Virus record (IMG/VR): IMGVR_UViG_3300029787_005266
Coordinates: 27,043 to 91,042 of that record
Length of the DNA stretch: 64,000 nucleotides
Source of the DNA: a virus
Direction: 5' to 3' (one strand)
A program made the position numbers and the translations under genes. The stretch's first letter is position 1. Each line of letters opens with the position of its first letter. Positions 45,336-52,731 of the stretch are shown here, piece by piece. The notes under the pieces were generated by a model. It made no database searches. It had not been told where the DNA came from and saw nothing but the letters and a program-made list of their open reading frames with translations.

Positions 45336-45832
45336 GTGACCTGCATTGTATATCGATGTTCATATCCCATATTGTAGGCGGCATGTAAAGTTGAACCTTT
45401 CCAACTGCATACATCTCCAGCTTTCCATGTAGAAAATACATTATTTTCAATCTGCATCATGTGTCCTATTTTAGCATCTTCTAGAAAAATTATATACCTA
45501 TGAATGTCGGCAATGTCATTTATTTCGTATGCTTTTACATAGTTTTCATACAAGTCAGAATGCAGTGGCAAAATATTTCCAGGAGGTGTTCTGTTGAATG
45601 CAACAGCAACAATGTCGTAATCAAATTGTGCTGTCACTTCATTGACAAATTTTGGCATAGGATTTGGCATACTGTAAACATCATTGTTGATGATATGCTT
45701 GTAAGGATCTTGACTATATTGGATGTAATTGTTAGATCCATATCCACCTAATGTTTTATAATCTAGATTGATAAAGTCTTGTATGTTCCAACATACTTTA
45801 ATATTTGTTATCAAAAGTGTACTCCAATTCAT
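45320..45832 (-). CDS. 2OG-oxygenase/cupin-like protein
   Basis: About 170 residues. NILPLHSDLYENYVKAYEIN gives a His-x-Asp pair; HRYIIFLEDAKIGHMMQIE and WKAGDVCSWKGSTLHAAYNMG follow, with a second His and typical cupin spacing, as in aspartyl/asparaginyl-hydroxylase-like proteins. The ATG at 45832 lacks a ribosome site; a TTG at 45814 has GGAG six bases before it and is an equally good start. The gene overlaps the amidinotransferase upstream and the PLP-enzyme gene downstream. The substrate is unknown, perhaps a small molecule of the same pathway. Confidence 0.6.
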   Translation of the reverse strand: MNWSTLLITNIKVCWNIQDFINLDYKTLGGYGSNNYIQYSQDPYKHIINNDVYSMPNPMPKFVNEVTAQFDYDIVAVAFNRTPPGNILPLHSDLYENYVKAYEINDIADIHRYIIFLEDAKIGHMMQIENNVFSTWKAGDVCSWKGSTLHAAYNMGYEHRYTMQVTCSNK

Positions 45833-46778
45833 AATCACGTTCTAGTTCAACAGTGCAACAATGTGGTCCGCCACTCAAAGATCTCTGATGTCTCATATGC
45901 ACAGGTATTACAGTGAATCCTTTTGTTTCTAACACATTGATCAAATTAGTTTGTGTGGATTGCACAACCACAGTGTCTTCGTCAAGACTCACACAATTCA
46001 TGCCAGTCCATTGACTCATCATTGCTTCAGGGCCTGCATAATTCATTTCTATAGGTTCTGGACATTCTATTAAATCCCAATTACGCATACCGTACGGTAA
46101 CACATCTTTATTTTTAATTCTACTAGGATTTATTAATGCAGTGCCAGGTTTCAGCAAAGCAATAGTGCTGTCTAAATGAGAGTAGGAATATACATCTGAA
46201 ATAATATGCACATTGAAGTTTGGTCCAAGTAATTTTTGTAATTGTTCTGCTCCTGCATAGTTGCCAGTATTAGAATGTAGATACAAAATATCTCTACCTG
46301 CTCTTAGTACATTAGCGGCATCCCACATTGGCGTAAAATTTACAGTAGCCAATTTGTTTTTGTTCATAATACAACTATCTTCATAATCCTTTTGCGTGAA
46401 TTGTATTGCAGTAAGGTCATTTGTAACTTTGCACATATATTTGTATTCGTCTTTTCTGCAGTTCATAGACATAGGTGATGCTATTATTTTTTTATCAATG
46501 GTTAAAATATTATCACGTGGGCAATACAAATAATGATTAACTTCTGCTGGTTCAGGCCTGATTACCTCTGATCCAAAGTCTTTGTAAATTTTTGCTAAAG
46601 ATTCTAAATCTTCATTTGCTTCATCTATAATTGTTTGTGAATATGCTCCTACAGGAATAGAATCTTGTAATGATCGATCAGCATAATTGATGTGTCTAAC
46701 TCCTAATTCATTAGGCAAATATCTCGCACCTGTGGCAGTGCCAACGATAACCTTTTTAACTTTGCCCCATTCGTTCAT
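45798..46778 (-). CDS. Arginine:glycine amidinotransferase-family enzyme (intact site)
   Basis: 326 residues, a five-bladed guanidino-modifying fold. The catalytic residues fit AGAT: Asp153 in PMWDAANVLRAGRD, His201 in SHLDSTIALLKPG, and the nucleophile Cys307 in GGPHCCTVE. AGAT enzymes move an amidino group from arginine to an amine. Here the acceptor could be an aminated sugar, an antibiotic-like small molecule or the aminomethyl group of a deazaguanine. Its start faces a second family member across 23 bases. The next gene downstream overlaps it. Confidence 0.85.
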   Translation of the reverse strand: MNEWGKVKKVIVGTATGARYLPNELGVRHINYADRSLQDSIPVGAYSQTIIDEANEDLESLAKIYKDFGSEVIRPEPAEVNHYLYCPRDNILTIDKKIIASPMSMNCRKDEYKYMCKVTNDLTAIQFTQKDYEDSCIMNKNKLATVNFTPMWDAANVLRAGRDILYLHSNTGNYAGAEQLQKLLGPNFNVHIISDVYSYSHLDSTIALLKPGTALINPSRIKNKDVLPYGMRNWDLIECPEPIEMNYAGPEAMMSQWTGMNCVSLDEDTVVVQSTQTNLINVLETKGFTVIPVHMRHQRSLSGGPHCCTVELERDYELEYTFDNKY

Positions 46779-46781
46779 TCA

Positions 46782-46789
46782 TTAAATAC
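46782..46789 (+). promoter_or_regulatory. Late-type box in divergent amidinotransferase spacer
   Basis: TTAAATAC twelve bases before the plus-strand ATG at 46802. A TATAAT (46793-46798) is nearer but has no fair -35. The 23-base AT-rich gap must also carry the start signals of the opposite gene. Confidence 0.4.
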
Positions 46790-46801
46790 TTATATAATAC
46801 A

Positions 46802-47869
46802 ATGTTACGCCAATTTAAAAGATGGTCTCCATGGGATCCTGTGAAATCAATTATGCTTGGTTCCTGTTATTCTGAAAAATTTTTTGAGCCAGTAAAAAAC
46901 CAAAAGTTACGAGAATCATTACAAAAAATCTGTATTGAAACAAACGAAGATATAGATCGAATAGAAAGAATTTACCGAAGCATGGATGTAGAAGTGACTC
47001 GAACATTGATTGATGAATCTGAAACAATTGAAGATTATTTGGATGACTCGGGAGCATTGAAACACAAAGCATGGAAACCAAAGTCACTAGTACCGCGCCC
47101 ACCTATTATGCCACGAGACTGTCAAGTTGTGATAGGAGAACATATGTTCGTAAATTTAATAGGTGATCGAAACATGATGAAGTCTTTGTTCAACGTAATG
47201 GATGATCCAATTGAACAGTGTGTGATTCCAGTTGATCACGGCTTCAAAGGATTACATGGAGGGCATCAAACATTAATAGGAAATAGATTATACTTAGACA
47301 CTGATGCAGGCAATTATGATCCGGAGTACAATGAAAAATTCAAACGTATTCTAAATCATTACTATCCCCAAATACAAGTGCATCAGTTAGAAATAGGTGG
47401 CCATAATGATTGTTGTTTTCATCCTTGCAAACCAGGTGTGCTGATTTCCTTAAACGACATACAGAATTACGATGAAACATTTCCAGGCTGGGATGTTCAT
47501 TATATTGAAGATGCTAATCTTGACAAAGTTGAAGGTTGGTTAGATATAAAAGATAAGAATAAGGGCAGATGGTGGGTGCCAGGTGAAGAGAAGAACAATG
47601 AATTTGCAGAATTTGTTGAAACATGGCTAACAGAATGGGTAGGATATGTAGAAGAAACGGTGTTTGATGTTAATGTTCATATGGTAAATCCTGAAACAGT
47701 AATTGTTAATTCACATAACAAAGAACTATTTTCTTATTTCGAAACACACAAAATACAACCAATTATTGCTCCATTCAGGCACAGACACTTTTGGGATGGA
47801 GGAGTGCATTGTATGACTTTAGATTTATATCGTGAAGGTGAGTGTGAAGATTATTTTTCCCAAGGATAA
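46802..47869 (+). CDS. Amidinotransferase-family protein with altered catalytic Asp
   Basis: 355 residues and the only plus-strand gene after 32.7 kb. GGHNDCCFHPCKPG (His201, Asp203) and DGGVHCMTLDL (Cys337) match the His and Cys blocks of AGAT-type enzymes. The Asp block is not kept: LHGGHQTLIGNRLYLDTDAG stands where the other copy has WDAANVLRAGRD. It may therefore use different acid-base chemistry, act as hydrolase, or serve as a partner. Extra cysteines crowd the His block. The stop overlaps the convergent XGPRT gene by 19 bases. Confidence 0.75.
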   Translation: MLRQFKRWSPWDPVKSIMLGSCYSEKFFEPVKNQKLRESLQKICIETNEDIDRIERIYRSMDVEVTRTLIDESETIEDYLDDSGALKHKAWKPKSLVPRPPIMPRDCQVVIGEHMFVNLIGDRNMMKSLFNVMDDPIEQCVIPVDHGFKGLHGGHQTLIGNRLYLDTDAGNYDPEYNEKFKRILNHYYPQIQVHQLEIGGHNDCCFHPCKPGVLISLNDIQNYDETFPGWDVHYIEDANLDKVEGWLDIKDKNKGRWWVPGEEKNNEFAEFVETWLTEWVGYVEETVFDVNVHMVNPETVIVNSHNKELFSYFETHKIQPIIAPFRHRHFWDGGVHCMTLDLYREGECEDYFSQG

Positions 47870-48279
47870 ACAATCCAGGTAGGCTCTTTATCCTTATCAA
47901 TTTTTTGAAACCAATAATCAACACTAAATTCTGAAGGTATGTTGTCATGTATGACAGCATAGTCAATATCTAAATTTCTTTGATCAAACATATCCTGTAA
48001 GAATCTAAATGTTTCTCCAGTATCATTTATATCATCTACACACAAATATCTCCCATGTGGAATATCATGAATCATTGTAGGTTTATTCACATGGTCACGT
48101 AATGAACAATTGACTGAATACATTGGAATATCTAATTCGTGAGATATAATTACAGCAGGAATAAGTCCACCTCTTTGTATGCCTATGACTGCTTTATATC
48201 CCATGTCTCTGGCATTGTCCGCAATTAATCTACTTGCTTCTTGTATTTGTGTCCATGTGATGAATATTTTGTCTGGCAT
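47851..48279 (-). CDS. gpt: Xanthine/guanine phosphoribosyltransferase-like enzyme
   Basis: 142 residues. The PRPP loop LCVDDINDTGET (residues 80-90) and IQRGGLIPAVIISHELDIP at 35-53 fit type I purine phosphoribosyltransferases; the C-terminal TWIVYPWE parallels WIEQPWD of Gpt. It joins free guanine or xanthine to PRPP. The start overlaps the FolE stop (TAATG), so it is part of the same message as GMP reductase and FolE. It may recycle guanine released when DpdA exchanges the base. Confidence 0.82.
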   Translation of the reverse strand: MPDKIFITWTQIQEASRLIADNARDMGYKAVIGIQRGGLIPAVIISHELDIPMYSVNCSLRDHVNKPTMIHDIPHGRYLCVDDINDTGETFRFLQDMFDQRNLDIDYAVIHDNIPSEFSVDYWFQKIDKDKEPTWIVYPWEK

Positions 48280-48977
48280 TATTTCGGAGCGAATTGTTGT
48301 TGCAGTTTTATATTGTCCATAAATTCTTTCTTTGTTGCTGGATCAGTTGCAAACGCACCTTCTAACACAGTGGTCTGTGTCAAACTTGAATGTGCTTCAA
48401 TTCCTCTGTGTTCAACACAACCGTGAGTTGCTTGAACATAAACACCAACATTCTCGGAGTTGGTTGCTTTCATTATTTCTCTACATATATCCATTGCAAG
48501 TTCTTCTTGCAGTGTTCCACGTTTTGCACACCATTGTGCTATCCTTGTATATTTGCTTAAACCTATTAATGTATCTCCAGCAATAATACCAATGTATGCT
48601 ACACCCTTCACTGGTTGATGATGATGTGAACACATACTTACTATCTCTGATCTCACAGTCAACAAACCTTTGTATGCAGTTGTTGAATCATTTGGAAATG
48701 CAGTGGCAGGCGGCATTGGATCATACCTACCGCTCATTAATTCGTTGATATACATCTTTGATAATCTTTTTGCAGTCCCGTTACTATTTGGATCATTTTC
48801 CACGTCAATGACTAATCCTTCTAACACCTTTTGAAACTGATGTGTAAGTTCATCTATCAGCATTTCTTTTTCGCCCTCTTGTATGAACTCACTTATATTA
48901 TCACCGGCCCAAAATCTTTTGCCTGCTTCTTGTAATCGTTGTCTTATTCTTTTAGATATTAAGAAAACCTCTGTCAT
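48279..48977 (-). CDS. folE: GTP cyclohydrolase I (FolE)
   Basis: 232 residues. The zinc site CSHHH (Cys116, His118 or His119) and ATHGCVEHRGIE (His185, Cys187) are intact, and LIGLSKYTRIAQWCAKR and TLQEELAMDI complete the family pattern. It opens GTP to 7,8-dihydroneopterin triphosphate, the first step of both folate and 7-deazaguanine synthesis. With QueD- and QueE-like genes nearby the second is meant. Joined by ATGA to the glycosyltransferase gene before it. Confidence 0.92.
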   Translation of the reverse strand: MTEVFLISKRIRQRLQEAGKRFWAGDNISEFIQEGEKEMLIDELTHQFQKVLEGLVIDVENDPNSNGTAKRLSKMYINELMSGRYDPMPPATAFPNDSTTAYKGLLTVRSEIVSMCSHHHQPVKGVAYIGIIAGDTLIGLSKYTRIAQWCAKRGTLQEELAMDICREIMKATNSENVGVYVQATHGCVEHRGIEAHSSLTQTTVLEGAFATDPATKKEFMDNIKLQQQFAPK

Positions 48978-50026
48978 GTTTTTAGTATACTTTCGTTGAT
49001 TGTTTTGTACAAGTTATTTCCATGGAAAAAATTATTCTTAAGAGATTGTTTTTGATGTTGCATCTTTATTCTATATGAATCATAATTGTCCATGTAATCA
49101 CAGATTGTATTTAGAATTTTATCTTTGTGTACCAAATAATCTTTCATACTGCTGGTCCATTCTGAAGGATATTTGAAATCATCGAACATTTCAGTATAAC
49201 TTAATCTATCAGGAACCATTGGAATAACATCTAGCAGTAAACCTTCAAATCCAGATATTCCAAGTGTTTCTTGCAAGTTTGCAGAAAATAATAATTTAGA
49301 TTCGGCCAACAAGTTGTGATAATCATCTTTTGATCTTGGTTCTTCTTGTGCAATCACAAATTCATATTGTGGCAATGCATCTTTTAAATCATAAAAAATG
49401 TCTGGTTGTTTTTCAGGAGCAATTCTGTGTGGAAACAGTATGATATCTTTTTTAGGCATATCTTTAAATGCTTCTAATTCTTGATCCATGTATTCCATCG
49501 GCCAACCAGTTCTTGTGATCTTGTCTTTATCCAAGTTTAATGTATCGGCAAACATATCGATATGAAAGTCTGTAGCAAAAAAATTGTCATCATAACAATC
49601 ATACATCGAACGTTCAGCATTTCTCACCCATGGTTTGTCACCTATTAGTCTACCCAGAAAGTCTGCTGGGTCATATGAACCTGCATGCCACATACCGCCT
49701 ATCTTAATTTTTATATTCAACAGTTCTGCCATGTATCGCAGTTGAATCACCGTAGGATTCCATGCATCGGTGTACAAAAAATAATCTCCATTTTTCACTT
49801 CTCCGTCACAAAACATTTGACCAATTTTTTCTAATTGTTTGGATTTGTATACATTGGTGCCTCCAAAATTTAAGAATGCTCCTGGAGTAGTTGCTTGTGG
49901 AGTATCGCCACCTGATATAGTCATCACAGATTGATTCGTGTGTCTACCTAATTGCTTGGGCAAATATTTTTTCCACTGTGCTGTGTATCTTGTTTCAACT
50001 GCTTCTATGTCTACTATAAAAATCAT
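48974..50026 (-). CDS. GT-B (GT4-like) glycosyltransferase in deazaguanine operon
   Basis: 350 residues. The C-terminal half has the GT-B donor-site pattern: LFPHRIAPEKQPDIFYDL, then SANLQETLGISGFEGLLLDV, where Glu lies in the E-x7-E-like region. The N-terminal half has HAGSYDPADFLGR and a TDFHIDMFADTLNL segment. No membrane anchor. It lies between GMP reductase and FolE, joined to both by ATGA. The acceptor could be a modified DNA base, as for T4 beta/alpha glucosyltransferases, or an intermediate; DNA is an inference from context only. Confidence 0.7.
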   Translation of the reverse strand: MIFIVDIEAVETRYTAQWKKYLPKQLGRHTNQSVMTISGGDTPQATTPGAFLNFGGTNVYKSKQLEKIGQMFCDGEVKNGDYFLYTDAWNPTVIQLRYMAELLNIKIKIGGMWHAGSYDPADFLGRLIGDKPWVRNAERSMYDCYDDNFFATDFHIDMFADTLNLDKDKITRTGWPMEYMDQELEAFKDMPKKDIILFPHRIAPEKQPDIFYDLKDALPQYEFVIAQEEPRSKDDYHNLLAESKLLFSANLQETLGISGFEGLLLDVIPMVPDRLSYTEMFDDFKYPSEWTSSMKDYLVHKDKILNTICDYMDNYDSYRIKMQHQKQSLKNNFFHGNNLYKTINESILKT

Positions 50027-51075
50027 TTTACTGTATATTGTTCATAAACTCTATTTTGTACATTATGTGTCTTTACAAAGGTAGCACATTTTGGCATATC
50101 TTTCAACCTTCTTGCTCCAATATATGTTGCAGACGATCGTACACCGCCAAGTATATCTTCAACTGTTTCTTTGACTGATCCTCTGTATGGTAACGTAATC
50201 AATCTTCCTTCATTACCACGATAACCATCTTTTCTTTTTCCATGCACTTCTCTTGCTCTGTCCGAACTCATGCCATAAAATTCAACTTGTCCATCAACTA
50301 TTTTTTGTTCTGATTCATCATGGCCTGCCAGCATACCGCCTATCATAACCATGTGAGCACCGCCACCTAATGCTTTTGCAATATCTCCTGGAAACACACA
50401 TCCACCATCTGCCATTATGTGTCCATCAACACCATTGGCCGCATCTGAACATTCACATATTGCTGAAAACTGTGGCACACCCACACCAGTCATTGTTCTG
50501 GTTGTGCATACTGAACCAGGACCAATTCCTATTTTTACAATATCAGCACCATTCAAGATAAGTTCTTCAGTCATTTCCGGTGACACAACATTGCCAGCAA
50601 TTATAATTTTATCTGGGTATTCTTCACGGATACGTTTTACAAAGTCAATAAATTTTTGGTGATAGGCATTTGCAACATCAATTGTAATAAATTTAACATC
50701 TGGAAAACTGGCCAACACCTCAGTCATAGTTTTGTAATCAGGTGCATCTGGATCCCACATAACATTTGTACCGGTACATACCGAAACAGATTGCAATCTA
50801 AGTCCAGTACCTGCCGCTTGTTTCCATTGATCAACTGTGGTAGACTTTGTGATCACAGTCATCATTTTGTATTCTTGTAAGACCTTTGCCATTGAAAAAG
50901 TGCCAACACCATCCATATTTGATGCAAATATAGGACAAAATTCTAACTGTTTGCCAGAGTTTATAAAATTAAATGTTCTAGTCATTTTTACATCTGCACG
51001 TGATGTCAGTGTTGATCTTTTAGGTTGCAATAACACATCATCAAAATTTAACTTTACTTCTGATTTAATTCTCAT
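50023..51075 (-). CDS. guaC: GMP reductase
   Basis: 350 residues, the length of bacterial GuaC, with no CBS domains, which argues against IMP dehydrogenase. The catalytic loop GIGPGSVCTTRTMTGVG holds Cys190 and matches GuaC. MADGGCVFPGDIAKALGGGA, GGMLAGHDES and the C-terminal VQNRVYEQY complete the likeness. It converts GMP and NADPH to IMP and ammonia, lowering the guanylate pool. In a deazaguanine operon it may route guanine released from DNA, or limit plain dGTP. ATGA overlaps on both sides. Confidence 0.9.
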   Translation of the reverse strand: MRIKSEVKLNFDDVLLQPKRSTLTSRADVKMTRTFNFINSGKQLEFCPIFASNMDGVGTFSMAKVLQEYKMMTVITKSTTVDQWKQAAGTGLRLQSVSVCTGTNVMWDPDAPDYKTMTEVLASFPDVKFITIDVANAYHQKFIDFVKRIREEYPDKIIIAGNVVSPEMTEELILNGADIVKIGIGPGSVCTTRTMTGVGVPQFSAICECSDAANGVDGHIMADGGCVFPGDIAKALGGGAHMVMIGGMLAGHDESEQKIVDGQVEFYGMSSDRAREVHGKRKDGYRGNEGRLITLPYRGSVKETVEDILGGVRSSATYIGARRLKDMPKCATFVKTHNVQNRVYEQYTVK

Positions 51076-51374
51076 ACATATAAACTTTCTGTTTGATCAA
51101 TGCATTTAAATCTTAAATTCAAATAACTTTGTATTTCTGTTTTGTCGCATGAAAACACAACACAATCAAGTCCTGCATCTTCAAAATAAAAGTCTTTGCC
51201 ATAGGTCCAACCTTTAAGTCCTAAGTCATTGCTCACTATACACCCAACATCAAAGTCTTTGTATCCACTGTTTAATGCACCACCTTCGACAGCATAATAA
51301 GAATTTCTGTCACTAGTATCTGTACTTGATACTATCACCTTTGTCTTGTATCGATATGGCCCAGGATTACTCAA
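51072..51374 (-). CDS. Small unknown protein in deazaguanine operon (TTG start)
   Basis: 100 residues. The start is the TTG in a TTGA overlap with the QueD-like stop; no nearby ATG. It is beta-looking (KVIVSSTDTSDRNSYYAVEG), with three cysteines and an acidic FEDAGLDCVVFSCDKTE segment. I do not recognise a family. Constant coupling on both sides suggests a role in the same pathway. Confidence 0.55.
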   Translation of the reverse strand: MSNPGPYRYKTKVIVSSTDTSDRNSYYAVEGGALNSGYKDFDVGCIVSNDLGLKGWTYGKDFYFEDAGLDCVVFSCDKTEIQSYLNLRFKCIDQTESLYV

Positions 51375-51754
51375 TTTACAGTCTCCGCAAATGGAAACTC
51401 CATATCAGCACCATTTTCTCCATCTTCACTTACAGAAATTTTAATATATCTGCCTGGATATCTTGCTTTGATTTGTTCTGCTAAATCTTCGCCCATCATT
51501 TCACAACTTTTATAATCAAGTTCTATTATGCCATCGCCATATAAATTTTCAAGCCATCTTTTGAACTGTATAAACTCTATGTCTCTGTCATCATGAAATA
51601 CTTCGATCCATACTTTAAAATGAAATATGTGCCTGTGTGGATATCCCAAAAAGGACACGTCATATTCATCACCTGTTGCTAATTTAGGATCTGTAAGTGC
51701 CGCAGGATATTTGTGTATGCCTTCTTTACTGAATGTTACCCATATTGTGTTCAT
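51371..51754 (-). CDS. queD: QueD-like (6-pyruvoyl-tetrahydropterin synthase fold) protein
   Basis: 127 residues. An early His in SKEGIHKYPA and PHRHIFHFKVWIEV supply the three zinc ligands expected for the fold; SVSEDGENGADMEF ends it as in T-fold relatives, with Glu for pterin binding. The catalytic Cys usually found just before the HxH pair is not visible; LGYPHRH has none. It would make 6-carboxy-tetrahydropterin for QueE. It is linked to the next genes by ATGA and TTGA overlaps. The assignment leans on the His pattern and on FolE and QueE nearby. Confidence 0.7.
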   Translation of the reverse strand: MNTIWVTFSKEGIHKYPAALTDPKLATGDEYDVSFLGYPHRHIFHFKVWIEVFHDDRDIEFIQFKRWLENLYGDGIIELDYKSCEMMGEDLAEQIKARYPGRYIKISVSEDGENGADMEFPFAETVN

Positions 51755-52263
51755 AGTATTTCATCATCTCCATATTCATTCCAATCAGTAAAATGTTCCT
51801 CTTTTATCAGGTCACGTACCGACCAACACCATACTCCTGGATTTGTTGCTTTAAAGTCTTTGTCATCAATCTTAAAAATCACATTGCCTTTCATTTCCAT
51901 AATATTTTCTACAGGCACTGCATATACTATTGAAAATTTTGGATTGGATAAAAAATTTGTTATTTCTTTTAAGTCTGCGTTGCCAGGAACATCAAGTGTG
52001 ACATGATAATTCTGCAATAGTTTTTTTATTGTTGGCATTAACATTTCTTTATCAAGTGCATCAAAATATTTGAAACAATGATTGGCTCCAAGATAAATGT
52101 GTGTACAATTATTTTCTTCTGCATACTTTTCAATATCTTCATCTTCTTGATGTCTAACAACAAACAATGTCTTCATTCCTTGTGTAGGCGTTTTTTCTAC
52201 TTCTGTGCCTATAAAAAATTCAGCAGTGTCTGTTACACCTGTTGAGTAATCACGTTTCATCAT
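51751..52263 (-). CDS. Unknown protein in deazaguanine operon
   Basis: About 170 residues, beginning at one of two adjacent ATG codons in the overlap with the coiled-coil gene. TLFVVRHQEDEDIEKYAEEN and THIYLGANHCFKYFDALD look alpha/beta, and the C terminus WCWSVRDLIKEEHFTDWNEY is aromatic and acidic. No cysteine cluster, so not a QueE; no SGGxDS, so not QueC. Joined to the QueD-like gene by ATGA. It may be a pathway-specific helper. Confidence 0.55.
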   Translation of the reverse strand: MMKRDYSTGVTDTAEFFIGTEVEKTPTQGMKTLFVVRHQEDEDIEKYAEENNCTHIYLGANHCFKYFDALDKEMLMPTIKKLLQNYHVTLDVPGNADLKEITNFLSNPKFSIVYAVPVENIMEMKGNVIFKIDDKDFKATNPGVWCWSVRDLIKEEHFTDWNEYGDDEIL

Positions 52264-52498
52264 TATCAAACTTTTCGTCTATCCATTTGTTTAAACTTTC
52301 ATCAGAAGTGTCTGAGCCTCTCATTTCTTCAAGTTCATCTAAAAGTTGTTTCATTTGTAATTTTTTCTTTTTAGCATCTAGTAATATTTCTTTGTGATCC
52401 CATGATCTGTTAAGTTCTCTCTGTGCTTCAAGTTGTTTGACAGTTTTCTTTAATTTTTTCAATTCTTGTTTGAAATTTAAAATTTTTGCTGATGCCAT
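52250..52498 (-). CDS. Small coiled-coil protein
   Basis: 82 residues from the ATG at 52498, which overlaps the preceding stop by one base and has AAAGGA upstream; a longer frame would start in the membrane-protein gene. Nearly all of it is charged heptad helix (LKKLKKTVKQLEAQRELN, then KKKKLQMKQLLDELEEMRG). Probably dimeric. Possible scaffold for the enzymes around it; no family assigned. Confidence 0.6.
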   Translation of the reverse strand: MASAKILNFKQELKKLKKTVKQLEAQRELNRSWDHKEILLDAKKKKLQMKQLLDELEEMRGSDTSDESLNKWIDEKFDNDET

Positions 52499-52731
52499 TA
52501 TAATCCTTTCACTTTTTTCCATGCTGAATGTAAAACATAAAACCATAATCCATTAATAGAAGGTTCAACTAATGCAACAACACCCGCCTCCCATATACTT
52601 GCTCCAGTCATTGCACTGACAACTATCATTGCTATACAAATATGGCCTGTAGTGTAGATTAATGCTAGAGCCAACGAACTTTTTATTAATTCTTTAAATG
52701 CTCCTTGAATTCCTTGTGTAAATTCTGTCAT
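52498..52731 (-). CDS. Small membrane protein (DUF2061-like)
   Basis: 77 residues with two hydrophobic segments, SSLALALIYTTGHICIAMIV and IWEAGVVALVEPSINGLWFY, and a basic end HSAWKKVKGL. The layout resembles the small DUF2061 membrane proteins. It should sit in the host inner membrane. Start overlaps the DpdA stop (TAATG). Function unknown. Confidence 0.6.
   Translation of the reverse strand: MTEFTQGIQGAFKELIKSSLALALIYTTGHICIAMIVVSAMTGASIWEAGVVALVEPSINGLWFYVLHSAWKKVKGL

Noticed and set aside
50023-51075. IMP dehydrogenase
   Set aside because: No CBS domains; the length, catalytic loop and C terminus fit GMP reductase.
51751-52263. QueC or second QueE in the deazaguanine operon
   Set aside because: No SGGxDS ATP-binding loop and no CxxxCxxC motif; the product is left as unknown.
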